A stretch of DNA of 64,000 bases, taken from Streptomyces sp. GESEQ-35 (lineage in GTDB: Bacteria > Actinomycetota > Actinomycetes > Streptomycetales > Streptomycetaceae). Each line of letters starts with the position of its first letter. Position 1 is the first letter of the stretch. Of the stretch, positions 1-7,730 are shown piece after piece. The notes beneath the pieces were generated by a model, which was not told where the DNA came from, searched no databases, and saw only the letters and a program-made list of their open reading frames with translations. A program made the translations under genes and the position numbers. The stretch is from the NCBI RefSeq assembly GCF_017948485.1, contig NZ_JAFFSX010000015.1:124001-188000 (forward strand), written 5' to 3'.

Positions 1-531
1 CGACCAGCGCCTGGGTCATGGCCTTCACGGCCGCCACGTCGGACTCCCCCACCCGCGGGCCCGCCGAGCGCGCCACCTGCGAGTCGGGCGAGGAGATCAG
101 CCAGTCACGGCTCGGCTCGACGAGCGCGGACGCGGCGACGGAGGATCCGGACAGGAAGTCCCGTCGGCCGACGTCGCTGCGCCACAGTTCGCAGACCTGC
201 TCGATGGCTCCCAGTACCGTCGGCGAGAACTGGAGGCCGACGCCCGAGGCGAGGTTCTTGCCGTTGGCCATGCCGATCTCGTCGATCGTGACCGTACGGC
301 CCAGTTTGCGCCCCAGCGCCTCGGCGATGATCGCCGGAGCGCGTCCTCGTGGCTGCTGTCCGCGCAGCCAGCGGGCGACGGACGTCTTGTCGTAGCGTAG
401 ATCGAGGCCGTGTTCGGCGCCGCACATGTTCACTCGGCGGGCCAGCCCGGCGTTCGAGCAGCCCGCTTCTTGAATGAGCGCCTGCAGCCGTTCGTTCGGC
501 TGCCGCGCGACGAGAGGCCTTGCGGCCATGG
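1..531 (-). CDS. XRE-type helix-turn-helix regulator, 3' part outside window
   Basis: Reading leftwards from an ATG at 531 the frame stays open for 177 codons to the window edge, so only the N-terminal part is present. A run of G (GGGGG) six bases before the ATG is a fair ribosome site. The first ~75 residues read as a degenerate helix-turn-helix (N-E-R-L-Q-A-L-I, then GLARRVN, then TSVARWLRGQQPRG), the layout of a large Streptomyces regulator family in which the N-terminal HTH is followed by a long alpha-helical, often TPR-like, region; NsdA is a distant relative in this style. A twin-arginine-looking GRRDFLSG lies near residue 125, but too far in to be a signal peptide. The target genes cannot be read from sequence. 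The regulator family is fairly certain, the role unknown. Confidence 0.75.
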
Positions 532-837
532 CGTACCCCCTGTGGCTGCGGTGCCTGCCCACGCACCGAGTTGATGTGCCTTCCGCGACCGAGCCCGTTC
601 CGGTGAGCGAAAGGATCCGGCCGTGAAGATCAATGCCCCGCCGAGACGGCGAAAATGCGAGGCTTGTGAGGATTGCCGGGGTAAAGGCGGAAGCCGACCC
701 CACTCGTGGCTACCCAACTGCGGCCATGGATCCTCCTGCGCGCCCCCACACGTGCATCCATGCGCCCCAGTTGCGGAATCAATGCTCCTCCCCCGCGCGC
801 GCTACGCCCGTAACTCAGGGTGGGTGCGGGAGTTGTG
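532..837. other. Intergenic region between divergent genes
   Basis: This stretch of 306 bases must hold the promoters of the leftward regulator and the rightward primase-like gene. Both strands have short open frames, none with a convincing start. I see no clear palindrome or strong promoter pair. Confidence 0.4.
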
Positions 838-1497
838 ATGAGCGTGGAAGAGACGATCGCGAGCACCGAAGCCGCCCAGATTCCGAAGCAGCGTGGGGAA
901 TCGCTGCTGGATACCGCCGTTCGCTACGCCGAGGAGCGCCACTGGGACGTGTTCCCGGGCAGCTGGCTGGAAGCCGTCGACGGGGTGCAGCGCTGCTCGT
1001 GCGGCGACGCCGCGTGCGCCGCACCCGGCGCGCATCCGACGCGGCCGGACTGGGCGACCCAGGCGACGGGCAGTGCGACCGTTGCGCGCCGGATGTGGCA
1101 GAAGCAGCCGACGTCGTCGATTCTGCTGCCGACCGGGCGTACGTTCGACGCGATCTCCGTTCCGGAGACGGCGGGGTTTCTGGCGCTGGCCCGGATGGAG
1201 CGGATGGAGTTGACGCTCGGGCCCGTGACGCTGACTCCGGACCGACGGATGGAGTTCTTCGTGCTGCCGGGGGCTTCGGTGAAGGTTCCTGAGCTGGTGC
1301 GCAAGCTGGGGTGGGCGATCGCCTCGCTTGATCTTGTGGCCCTCGGAGAAGGGGGGTGGGTGGCTGCGCCTCCTACGCGGTTCGGGTCTCGGGGGGCCGT
1401 GCAGTGGGCCTGTCGGCCCACGCCGGCGAATCGGTGGTTGCCGGATGCGGAGGAGTTGATCTCGCCGCTCGCGTATGCGTGTGGGCGGGATCGGTAG
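838..1497 (+). CDS. Bifunctional DNA primase/polymerase-like protein (prim-pol N-terminal type)
   Basis: A 219-residue protein. The ATG at 838 (MSVEETIAS) follows GGGAG at 828-832 and is preferred over the in-frame GTG at 820. The segment from about residue 20 (LLDTAVRYAEERHWDVFPG) through CSCGDAACAAPGAHPTRPDWATQAT resembles the N-terminal prim-pol fold in actinobacterial proteins annotated as bifunctional DNA primase/polymerase, where a C-x-C...C cluster followed by GAHP is typical. These stand-alone Streptomyces copies are short, lack a helicase partner and have no demonstrated polymerase activity, so the enzymatic label is by family only. It is a single gene between a regulator and an ABC exporter. 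Confidence 0.7.
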   Translation: MSVEETIASTEAAQIPKQRGESLLDTAVRYAEERHWDVFPGSWLEAVDGVQRCSCGDAACAAPGAHPTRPDWATQATGSATVARRMWQKQPTSSILLPTGRTFDAISVPETAGFLALARMERMELTLGPVTLTPDRRMEFFVLPGASVKVPELVRKLGWAIASLDLVALGEGGWVAAPPTRFGSRGAVQWACRPTPANRWLPDAEELISPLAYACGRDR

Positions 1498-1517
1498 GTC
1501 GGCGGCTGCGGGTCGTC

Positions 1518-1552
1518 TGTGGCTGGTCGCGCCCGCGCGGCGGAGCCGCATA
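1518..1552. repeat. Interspersed repeat fragment with GCGGC-GGA-GCCGC hairpin
   Basis: This short element lies between the stop at 1497 and the ABC gene at 1604. It begins with GTGGCTGGTCGCGC, the same words that open the commoner hairpin element of this window (for example at 16514 and 49624), but continues into a different hairpin (arms 1537-1541 and 1545-1549). It may be a second variant of the same dispersed family or a termination signal. Confidence 0.45.
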
Positions 1553-1591
1553 TGTCAACGTCCCGCGCCCCTTTCCGGCGTTGCCCCACCG

Positions 1592-1597
1592 TAGGGT
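1592..1597 (+). promoter_or_regulatory. -10 box (TAGGGT) for leaderless ABC gene
   Basis: TAGGGT ends six bases before the ATG at 1604 and there is no purine-rich ribosome site between, the spacing expected for a leaderless transcript beginning at the A of ATG. No good -35 is evident. Confidence 0.5.
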
Positions 1598-1603
1598 TCA
1601 ACC

Positions 1604-2374
1604 ATGACGTCAGCTGTTGTGGTGCGGGGGCTCTGGAAGCGGTTCGGACAGCAAGTTGCCGTTGCCGGGGTTGATCTGGAGTTGCCCGCGGGGAAGTTCA
1701 TCGGGCTGGTCGGGCCCAATGGTGCCGGGAAGACCACCACTCTCTCCATGGTGACCGGGTTGCTGCGGCCCGATCAGGGGTCCGTCGAGGTCGTCGGGCA
1801 CGACGTATGGCGGGACCCCGTCGAGGTGAAGGCGCGGATCGGCGTGCTGCCGGAAGGGCTGCGGCTCTTCGAGCGGCTCTCCGGACGGGAACTGCTCACC
1901 TACTCCGGGCGGTTGCGGGGGCTGCCCGGTGCCGAGGTGGACAAGCGGACGACGCAGCTGCTCGACGTACTCGATCTTGCCGGGGCCCAGCACAAGCTCG
2001 TGGTCGACTACTCGACCGGCATGCGCAAGAAGATCGGGCTCGCGACGGCCCTGCTGCACAATCCCGAAGTGCTGTTCCTGGACGAGCCGTTCGAGGGTGT
2101 CGACCCGGTGTCCGCGCAGACGATCAGGGGCGTGCTGGAGCGGTACACCGGCTCCGGGGCGACCGTGGTCTTCTCCTCCCATGTGATGGAGCTCGTCGAG
2201 TCGCTGTGCGACTGGGTGGCCGTGATGGCCGCGGGACGCATCCGGGCGCACGGCCCGCTGGCCGAGGTACGCGGCGACGCCGCCTCGCTCCAGCAGGCGT
2301 TTCTGGAGCTCGTGGGGGCGAACGGGCGGCACACCGGGTCCGATCTCGACTGGCTGGGCGGCGGGGCGCGATGA
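1604..2374 (+). CDS. ABC transporter ATP-binding protein
   Basis: A 256-residue nucleotide-binding subunit of an ABC-2 type exporter. Walker A (GPNGAGKTT) is at about residue 36, the signature region reads YSTGMRKKIGLA at about 135 instead of the canonical LSGGQ, and Walker B/D-loop (VLFLDEPFEGVDP) is at about 155, followed by the switch histidine in FSSHVMELVE. It overlaps the permease gene by four bases (ATGA at 2371-2374), so the two are translationally coupled and form a complete exporter. The start lies just after a TAGGGT box, suggesting leaderless transcription. The substrate is not evident; no drug-resistance or biosynthetic genes are adjacent. Confidence 0.9.
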   Translation: MTSAVVVRGLWKRFGQQVAVAGVDLELPAGKFIGLVGPNGAGKTTTLSMVTGLLRPDQGSVEVVGHDVWRDPVEVKARIGVLPEGLRLFERLSGRELLTYSGRLRGLPGAEVDKRTTQLLDVLDLAGAQHKLVVDYSTGMRKKIGLATALLHNPEVLFLDEPFEGVDPVSAQTIRGVLERYTGSGATVVFSSHVMELVESLCDWVAVMAAGRIRAHGPLAEVRGDAASLQQAFLELVGANGRHTGSDLDWLGGGAR

Positions 2375-3969
2375 CCGCCGACAGCACCCCGATCACCTCT
2401 GTCGTCGTGCAGCTGAAGCTGTCGCTGTTGCGCAACGGTCTACGGCAGTCCGGTGGGCGCAAGGCCGCCTACATCGCGTCGGCCGTCGTCACCCTGCTCT
2501 TCGCCGCGCTGCAACTGCTCGGGCTGATCGTGCTGCGCGGCAACGAGCATGCGGCTTCGGTGGTGGTGCTCCTGGTGGCGGTGCTGGCGCTGGGCTGGGC
2601 GGTGATGCCGCTGTTCTTCCCCAGTGGCGACGAGACCCTCGACCCCACCCGCCTGGTGATGCTGCCGCTGCGGCCCCGTCCGCTAGTGCGGGCGCTGCTG
2701 GTGTCCTCGCTGGTGGGGATCGGGCCGCTGTTCACGGTGTGCATGCTCGCCGGTTCCGTGGTCGCGGTGGCGCACGGGGGTGTGGCGTACGTCGTCGGCG
2801 TCATCGGCGTCGTGCTCGCACTGCTCGTGTGCGTGACCCTCGCGCGGGCCGTCGCCGCCGCCAACATCCGGTTGCTGACCAGTCGCCGGGGCCGTGATCT
2901 CGCGGTGCTGAGCGGTCTCGTCATCGCTGTCGGGGCACAGCTCGTCAACTTCGGTGCGCAGCGGCTGGGTTCGGCCGGGCTCGGGCAGCTCGACCCCTTG
3001 GCCGACGCGCTGAAGTGGGTGCCGCCCGCCTCGGCGATCGGGGCGGCGGACTCCGCGAGCGAGGGATCGTACGGCATCGCCCTACTTCAACTCGCCCTGA
3101 GCGCCCTGGCGTTGTGGCTGCTGCTGCGGCAGTGGTCGGGGCATCTGAACCGGCTGATGACCGCGCCGGACGGGTCCACCCTCCAGACCTCCGAGGCCGT
3201 CGCCCGCGAGCGGACGTCCACCGGACTGTCGCGTTTCGTGCCTGTCGGCCGTACCGGCACGGTCATGGAGCGCAGCCTGCGCTATGTGTGGCGCGACCCC
3301 AAGACCAAGGCCGCCTGGGTGACTTCGCTGGCCATCGGTCTGATCGTGCCGCTGTTCAACGCGCTCCAGGGCACCGGCTCGATCTACTTCGCCTGCTTCG
3401 CCGCCGGGATGCTCGGCATCCAGATGTACAACCAGTTCGGGCAGGACACCTCCGCGTTCTGGATGGTCGCGATGACGATCTCGTCCACGAAGGACGCGTA
3501 CGTCGAACTGCGCGCGCGTGCCTTCGCGCTGCTGGTGATCACCCTGCCGTACGCCGCGCTCGTCACCGTCCTGACGACGGCACTGCTCGGCGACTGGGCC
3601 AAGCTGCCCGAGGTGCTGGGCCTGTCCTTCGCGCTGCTCGGCGCGATGCTGGCGACCGGGGCATGGGCGTCGGCCCGCTTTCCGTACTCCATCCCGCAGG
3701 AGGGCTACAAGAACGTCGCCCCCGGGCAGGCCGGGCTCGCCTGGATCGCGATCTTCGGCGGGATGGTCGGGGCCGCCCTGCTGTGCGCACCGGTCATCGC
3801 GCTGACGATCTGGCTGAACGTGAGCGCGAACGGCGACGACTGGACCTGGCTGCTGCTGCCGGTGGGCGTTGCCTACGGGACCGCGATCACCATGCTGGGC
3901 CTACGGCTGGCGGCGCCGCGCACGGCGGCACGGCTACCGGAGATCCTGGCGGCAGTGAGCAAGGGCTGA
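2371..3969 (+). CDS. ABC transporter integral membrane (permease) protein
   Basis: A 532-residue polytopic membrane protein whose ATG at 2371 overlaps the stop of the ATPase gene. A longer upstream frame exists only as a shadow of the ATPase coding sequence. Hydrophobic segments begin near residue 30 (AAYIASAVVTLLFAALQLLGL) and continue in two halves (about residues 30-270 and 330-530), giving roughly 12 helices, as in large ABC-2 permeases that work with a single ATPase gene. The loop around residues 240-330 is polar. Substrate unknown. The gene is followed after about 30 bases by a hairpin repeat that may act as terminator. Confidence 0.88.
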   Translation: MTADSTPITSVVVQLKLSLLRNGLRQSGGRKAAYIASAVVTLLFAALQLLGLIVLRGNEHAASVVVLLVAVLALGWAVMPLFFPSGDETLDPTRLVMLPLRPRPLVRALLVSSLVGIGPLFTVCMLAGSVVAVAHGGVAYVVGVIGVVLALLVCVTLARAVAAANIRLLTSRRGRDLAVLSGLVIAVGAQLVNFGAQRLGSAGLGQLDPLADALKWVPPASAIGAADSASEGSYGIALLQLALSALALWLLLRQWSGHLNRLMTAPDGSTLQTSEAVARERTSTGLSRFVPVGRTGTVMERSLRYVWRDPKTKAAWVTSLAIGLIVPLFNALQGTGSIYFACFAAGMLGIQMYNQFGQDTSAFWMVAMTISSTKDAYVELRARAFALLVITLPYAALVTVLTTALLGDWAKLPEVLGLSFALLGAMLATGAWASARFPYSIPQEGYKNVAPGQAGLAWIAIFGGMVGAALLCAPVIALTIWLNVSANGDDWTWLLLPVGVAYGTAITMLGLRLAAPRTAARLPEILAAVSKG

Positions 3970-4000
3970 CGGGGCCTCCGCGGCTTACGGCCCTGTAACG

Positions 4001-4034
4001 CCCCTAAGGGGCGCGGGGAACTGCGCGACCAGCC
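4001..4034 (+). repeat. Dispersed hairpin repeat, copy 1 (terminator-like)
   Basis: CGCCCCTAAGGGGCG forms a short perfect hairpin and is followed by the conserved tail CGGGGAACTGCGCGACCAGC. It sits between the convergent ends of the ABC permease (3969) and the PAS protein (4088). Five other copies are in this window; without a U-run it would be an atypical terminator. Confidence 0.7.
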
Positions 4035-4087
4035 ACGACGACAGCCGCAGCCGCCACCCCACAGCCACCCGGCAGACGAATAGGCGC

Positions 4088-5566
4088 CTACCCAGCCCCC
4101 TCCGGCGGCCAGCCGTCCCGCATCGCCCCCGCCAGATCCAGCGCCGCAGCAATCCGTACGGCCACGTCCTCCGCATACGCCGCGTCGGCCCGCTCGAAGG
4201 CGCTCCGCCCGCCCCCGCGCAGAAACGTGACGACGCCCAGCGTCCGCCCCCGGCTGCGCAACACCGCGCACAGTGCGTGCACCGCGTCCGGCGGCCACTG
4301 TCGTGCCTGTGCCCATACACGTGCCTGTTCGGCGGGTACGGCACCGACGCTGGCCCGCACGGACCCGGCGCGCTCCACGCACTGAAGCGCGGGGTGCCCT
4401 TCGCTGTAGCGCACAGGCAGTCCTGCCTGGCCGGTGCTCAGGCTCGGTCCGGGTGCGCCCGCGGGTGTGGCGGCGACCCGCACCAGCCGTACGGGCTCCG
4501 CGGCGTCCGCGTCGACGATCGCACCGCCCGCCACGCGGTCGATCAGGGCGTGGTCGGCAAAGCCGGCGAGAGCGAAGTCGAGGTGGACGGTGGCGGCCTC
4601 GGCCGGGTCCTCGCACTCGGCGGCGGCCCGTGCGGCGCGGTGGAGCTGGTTGGTACGGAAGCGGAGCAGCGCGGCCTCCTGCTCGCTCTGCTTGGCCTCG
4701 GTGACGTCGTTGAAGAGCCAGCCGACGCCGAGTGGTACCGGCTCCTCGGCGAGGGGGGAGGCGAGCCGTACGAAGCCGCAGCGCCAGCAGCGCCGCTTCT
4801 CGCCCTCCGGGGTGCGTACGCCGACCCAGATCTCGGCGGGCGCGGGCGGCGCACCCTCGGCGAGCACATGGGTGAGGGCGCTCTCGAGTTCCTCGACGCC
4901 TTGGGCGAGCAGGTCGCCGAGTGGTCGGCCGAGCACCGCCGTACGGCCGATGCCCAGCGCGCGGGCCGCGTGTGCGTTCACGACGGCGGGCCGGAGGTCG
5001 GCGTCGACGAGGACGACGCCCCAGCTCGCGTCGTCGAAGAGGGCCTCGCTGAGCGCGATGGACCGTTCCAGGTCGATCTGCGTGTGGACTTCGCTGAACG
5101 CGCAGTACAGGCCGGCGGGCTTTCCGTCGGGTCCGCGGACGGCCGCGGACTGGGTGCGTACGAGGACCCGGCCGCCGTCCTTGGTGAGCAGCGCGAACTC
5201 GTGGACCTGGCGTCCGGGGGCCTGCATGGCGGCCATCAGCCGGGACTCGACCTCTTCGGCGTCCGCGGCCCGTACGGCCCATCCGGCGAACCCGTGCCGG
5301 CCCACGGCCTCACTCGCGGTCCAGCCGAGAATCCGCTCGGCCTCGCGGTTCCAATGGGTGACGACCCCGTCGCCATCGAAGGCACACAGGGCCGCGTCCA
5401 TGCCGTCCAGCAGCGCGGCCAGCAGATCGGAACCGCCCGAGCCCTCCGGACCGTCCCGCTCGGGCTCGTCCGGCCCCAGTTCGTCGGTGGTCCCACTACG
5501 CCGGGAAGCACTCACCTGGACCCCCTGCAGGCTGCGTCCGCACGTACGGCACGTCGGCTCGCTCAC
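4088..5566 (-). CDS. PAS-PAS-GAF sensor protein without output domain
   Basis: About 492 residues from a GTG at 5566; a TTG two codons upstream would add a TTA codon, and a GTG near 5524 with GGGGG before it is a third option. The protein opens with a CRTCG motif, then two PAS domains (about residues 48-150, with HWNREAERILGW; and 165-290, with VVNAHAARALGIGR and a following PAC-like GWLFNDVTEAKQ) and a GAF-like domain (about 310-475, HALIDRVAGG to AVRIAAALDL). No kinase, PP2C phosphatase, GGDEF or HTH follows, unlike many Streptomyces relatives that end in a SpoIIE phosphatase. It may signal through a partner; it is not in an operon. Confidence 0.7.
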   Translation of the reverse strand: MSEPTCRTCGRSLQGVQVSASRRSGTTDELGPDEPERDGPEGSGGSDLLAALLDGMDAALCAFDGDGVVTHWNREAERILGWTASEAVGRHGFAGWAVRAADAEEVESRLMAAMQAPGRQVHEFALLTKDGGRVLVRTQSAAVRGPDGKPAGLYCAFSEVHTQIDLERSIALSEALFDDASWGVVLVDADLRPAVVNAHAARALGIGRTAVLGRPLGDLLAQGVEELESALTHVLAEGAPPAPAEIWVGVRTPEGEKRRCWRCGFVRLASPLAEEPVPLGVGWLFNDVTEAKQSEQEAALLRFRTNQLHRAARAAAECEDPAEAATVHLDFALAGFADHALIDRVAGGAIVDADAAEPVRLVRVAATPAGAPGPSLSTGQAGLPVRYSEGHPALQCVERAGSVRASVGAVPAEQARVWAQARQWPPDAVHALCAVLRSRGRTLGVVTFLRGGGRSAFERADAAYAEDVAVRIAAALDLAGAMRDGWPPEGAG

Positions 5567-5662
5567 TAACAATCATTCAACTCGAACGTGACGCAGCACA
5601 CATCGAGTTCCCGCAAGATTGAGAGAATCGTTGCACGCCGGAAACTCGACGTGAATCTCTGC

Positions 5663-6151
5663 TTACTGTCCGGAGGCCGCGAGCCGGAGGTCGATCCACA
5701 GGTCGTTCTCACCTGGCAGCACATACCGCTCGACCTCCACGAACCCGCGCGCCTCGGCAAAGCGCACTCCGCCCTCGTTGACGGCCAGCACACACGTCTC
5801 GATCACGCCGGCACCGAGCACGCGCGCGTGCGCGAGCCCCTTCTCGTACAGCGCCTTCCCGAAGCCCCGCCGCCGGTACGCAGGGAGCACGCGCGCGATC
5901 ACCGTCGCCACGGCTTCCTCGCCCTCCGGCGGCCGGACGGTGGAACACCCGACGAGCTCGTCGCCGAGGTATGCGTTCTCCAGCCGGTAGCGGCCACTGC
6001 GCTCCCGTACCTCATCCGGATCCATGGCGGCCGGGGGCACGATCACGTTGTGGACGTGCCGCCACTGCTCGAGCATGGCGTCGCCGGCCACGGGCTCCAG
6101 CCGAAGGCCGGGCACCGTCGCCGCCCCTGCGTCGCGCGTCCGCTCTGTCAT
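5663..6151 (-). CDS. GNAT family N-acetyltransferase
   Basis: A 162-residue acetyl-CoA-dependent acetyltransferase. The acetyl-CoA binding motif A is clear: VIARVLPAYRRRGFGKALYEKGL near residues 85-107 (R-R-x-G-x-G/A), followed by the motif B-like segment VNEGGVRFAEARGF. TAGCGT ends seven bases before the ATG, with no ribosome site, so the gene is probably transcribed leaderless. It is divergent from dmdR1. The acceptor substrate cannot be predicted. Confidence 0.85.
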   Translation of the reverse strand: MTERTRDAGAATVPGLRLEPVAGDAMLEQWRHVHNVIVPPAAMDPDEVRERSGRYRLENAYLGDELVGCSTVRPPEGEEAVATVIARVLPAYRRRGFGKALYEKGLAHARVLGAGVIETCVLAVNEGGVRFAEARGFVEVERYVLPGENDLWIDLRLAASGQ

Positions 6152-6218
6152 GCGTGGAACGCTAGGTGATCGGATGCCGCCACGTCGAGTGTCAAGATCA
6201 TCGCCCTTGCTACGCGCG

Positions 6219-7058
6219 TCATCCTCCCCGGTGCACGCCCGTGTAACCCCCCGGTTTTACCGGCGCGGCACGCTTGTCAGTGGTATGCGTCAGAATTGAG
6301 GTCAGGGCCAGCGCACGCGCCGTGAAGCCTGGGTGCTTTCGGCAGAATCGGCAAGCTAAACGAGGGGCACGTATGTCCGGACTGATCGACACCACGGAGA
6401 TGTATCTCCGCACCATCCTCGAGCTGGAGGAGGAAGGTGTGGTCCCCATGCGCGCCCGGATCGCCGAGCGGCTCGACCAGAGCGGGCCGACGGTCAGCCA
6501 GACCGTGGCGCGGATGGAGCGGGACGGACTGGTGTCCGTCGCCAGCGACCGGCATCTGGAGCTCACGGACGAGGGCCGCCGGCTGGCGACACGCGTGATG
6601 CGCAAGCACCGCCTCGCGGAGTGCCTCCTCGTCGACGTGATCGGCCTGGAGTGGGAACAGGTGCACGCCGAGGCCTGTCGCTGGGAGCACGTGATGAGCG
6701 AGGCCGTGGAGCGGCGGGTCCTCGAGCTGCTGCGCCACCCCACCGAGTCGCCGTACGGCAACCCGATCCCGGGCCTGGAGGAGCTGGGCGAGAAGGACGG
6801 CGCCGACCCGTTCCTGGACGAGGGCATGGTGTCGCTGGCCGACCTGGATCCGGGCCTGGAGGGCAAGACGGTCGTCGTGCGCCGTATCGGCGAGCCGATC
6901 CAGACGGATGCGCAGCTGATGTACACGCTGCGTCGCGCGGGCGTGCAGCCCGGCTCGGTGGTGAGCGTGACGGAGTCGGCCGGCGGGGTGCTGGTGGGCA
7001 GCGGCGGCGAGGCGGCCGAGCTGGAGTCGGACGTCGCCTCCCACGTGTTCGTCGCCAA
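6219..7058 (-). CDS. Possible antiparallel adm-like frame over dmdR1
   Basis: This 279-codon frame lies on the opposite strand of dmdR1; a second overlapping antiparallel frame occupies 6277-7146. In S. coelicolor an antiparallel gene (adm) overlapping dmdR1 was reported to control siderophore and antibiotic production, which is the only reason to list it. In very GC-rich DNA long antisense frames arise by chance, the translation is Ser/Arg/Thr-rich with no domain I know, and I cannot tell which of the two frames matches the published one. Confidence 0.25.
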   Translation of the reverse strand: MATNTWEATSDSSSAASPPLPTSTPPADSVTLTTEPGCTPARRSVYISCASVWIGSPIRRTTTVLPSRPGSRSASDTMPSSRNGSAPSFSPSSSRPGIGLPYGDSVGWRSSSRTRRSTASLITCSQRQASACTCSHSRPITSTRRHSARRCLRITRVASRRPSSVSSRCRSLATDTSPSRSIRATVWLTVGPLWSSRSAIRARMGTTPSSSSSRMVRRYISVVSISPDIRAPRLACRFCRKHPGFTARALALTSILTHTTDKRAAPVKPGGYTGVHRGG

Positions 7059-7065
7059 GCGCTGA
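6373..7065 (+). CDS. dmdR1: Iron-dependent repressor DmdR1 (DtxR/IdeR family)
   Basis: A 230-residue Fe(II)-dependent repressor of siderophore and iron genes. The ATG at 6373 follows GAGGGG. The N-terminal winged helix (residues 1-65), the dimer/metal domain (66-140) and the SH3-like domain (150-230) are all present. Metal ligands known from DtxR fall at identical numbers: Met10, His79, Glu83, His98, Cys102, Glu105 and His106. The S. coelicolor gene is essentially this protein. A long open frame runs antiparallel through the gene, as described for the adm gene in S. coelicolor. I could not find a clear iron box upstream, so autoregulation is not evident. Confidence 0.95.
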   Translation: MSGLIDTTEMYLRTILELEEEGVVPMRARIAERLDQSGPTVSQTVARMERDGLVSVASDRHLELTDEGRRLATRVMRKHRLAECLLVDVIGLEWEQVHAEACRWEHVMSEAVERRVLELLRHPTESPYGNPIPGLEELGEKDGADPFLDEGMVSLADLDPGLEGKTVVVRRIGEPIQTDAQLMYTLRRAGVQPGSVVSVTESAGGVLVGSGGEAAELESDVASHVFVAKR

Positions 7066-7488
7066 CCGAGCGCCGGTTGCTGTCAACTTCCGGGGGAAGA
7101 GAGGCAGTTGCGGCACAGCGGCGGTTTCGCCGATTCCGGGATTCACTGCGTCGAATCGCAGCGCTCGGACGGTTCACATGCGAGGCTGTCGCGTGAGGCA
7201 TATGACCTGAGGGCTCTTGGCCGTGGTGCGACAGTGGCAGTGATGTCGCCCGGCCGGGGAGGGGGCGGGACGGATGTGCCGTAGAAGTGGAGAGGGCCCC
7301 GGCGCCGTGTGGCGCCGGGGCCTGTCCTCCCCTGTGCTGACCCGGAGCCCCGAGCTCTCAGGGTCATTCCCCTCGGACCCCTTTCCCCGAGCGGTCCGCC
7401 TCCCGCAGAAGATCTCCCCTCGGCGACGACGGTCAATCCCTGACCGAGGTCACTCGTACGAGGGGTGTTGCCCGCAGACACCGCATCT
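7066..7488. other. Intergenic region downstream of dmdR1
   Basis: No supportable gene is visible. The region carries a strong hairpin at 7295-7322 and CTCGTACGAG, a 10-bp palindrome, at about 7453-7462. The dmdR1 transcript may run about 230 bases beyond its stop to the hairpin. Confidence 0.4.
7295..7322. terminator. Perfect 12-bp hairpin, probable terminator of dmdR1
   Basis: GGCCCCGGCGCC (7295-7306) and GGCGCCGGGGCC (7311-7322) are separated by the loop GTGT and followed by TGTCCTCCC. Very stable, without a clear T-tract, as is common for Streptomyces terminators. Confidence 0.65.
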
Positions 7489-7510
7489 TCGAATGCGCAT
7501 TCGATAGCCT
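7489..7510 (+). promoter_or_regulatory. 16-bp palindrome abutting a -10 box, promoter of alpha/beta hydrolase gene
   Basis: TCGAATGCGCATTCGA (7489-7504) is a perfect palindrome immediately followed by TAGCCT (7505-7510), a good Streptomyces -10. The palindrome fills the spacer, so a bound protein would block the promoter. The expected transcript would carry about 210 bases before the hydrolase ATG at 7731. Confidence 0.5.
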
Positions 7511-7730
7511 GAGGGTGACACGGCACGCGGAATCTGCGCTTCAGGAGTGCGCGCGGCATGTCAGGGAGGTGAGCGGCAGGAGCACGCGGGACGTGCGGAA
7601 CCCGCGCGACCTGCCCGAGCGAGGGCCCCGACCGGCCCCGGCAGAAAGCGGTACCACGACAGGGCAGGACACGGTTCACTGGACCGGCGGCTCGAGCGGT
7701 CCGAGCGGAGCTAGGGGGGTGCCAGGATCC

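Noticed and set aside
5564..5572. TTA codon at the start of the PAS gene (TTG start)
   Set aside because: Only present if the TTG at 5572 is used; the GTG at 5566 avoids it and is at least as likely.
6152..6372. Iron box before dmdR1
   Set aside because: No sequence close to the DmdR/IdeR 19-bp consensus (TTAGGTTAGGCTAACCTAA-like) could be found, only GCTAGGTGATC fragments.
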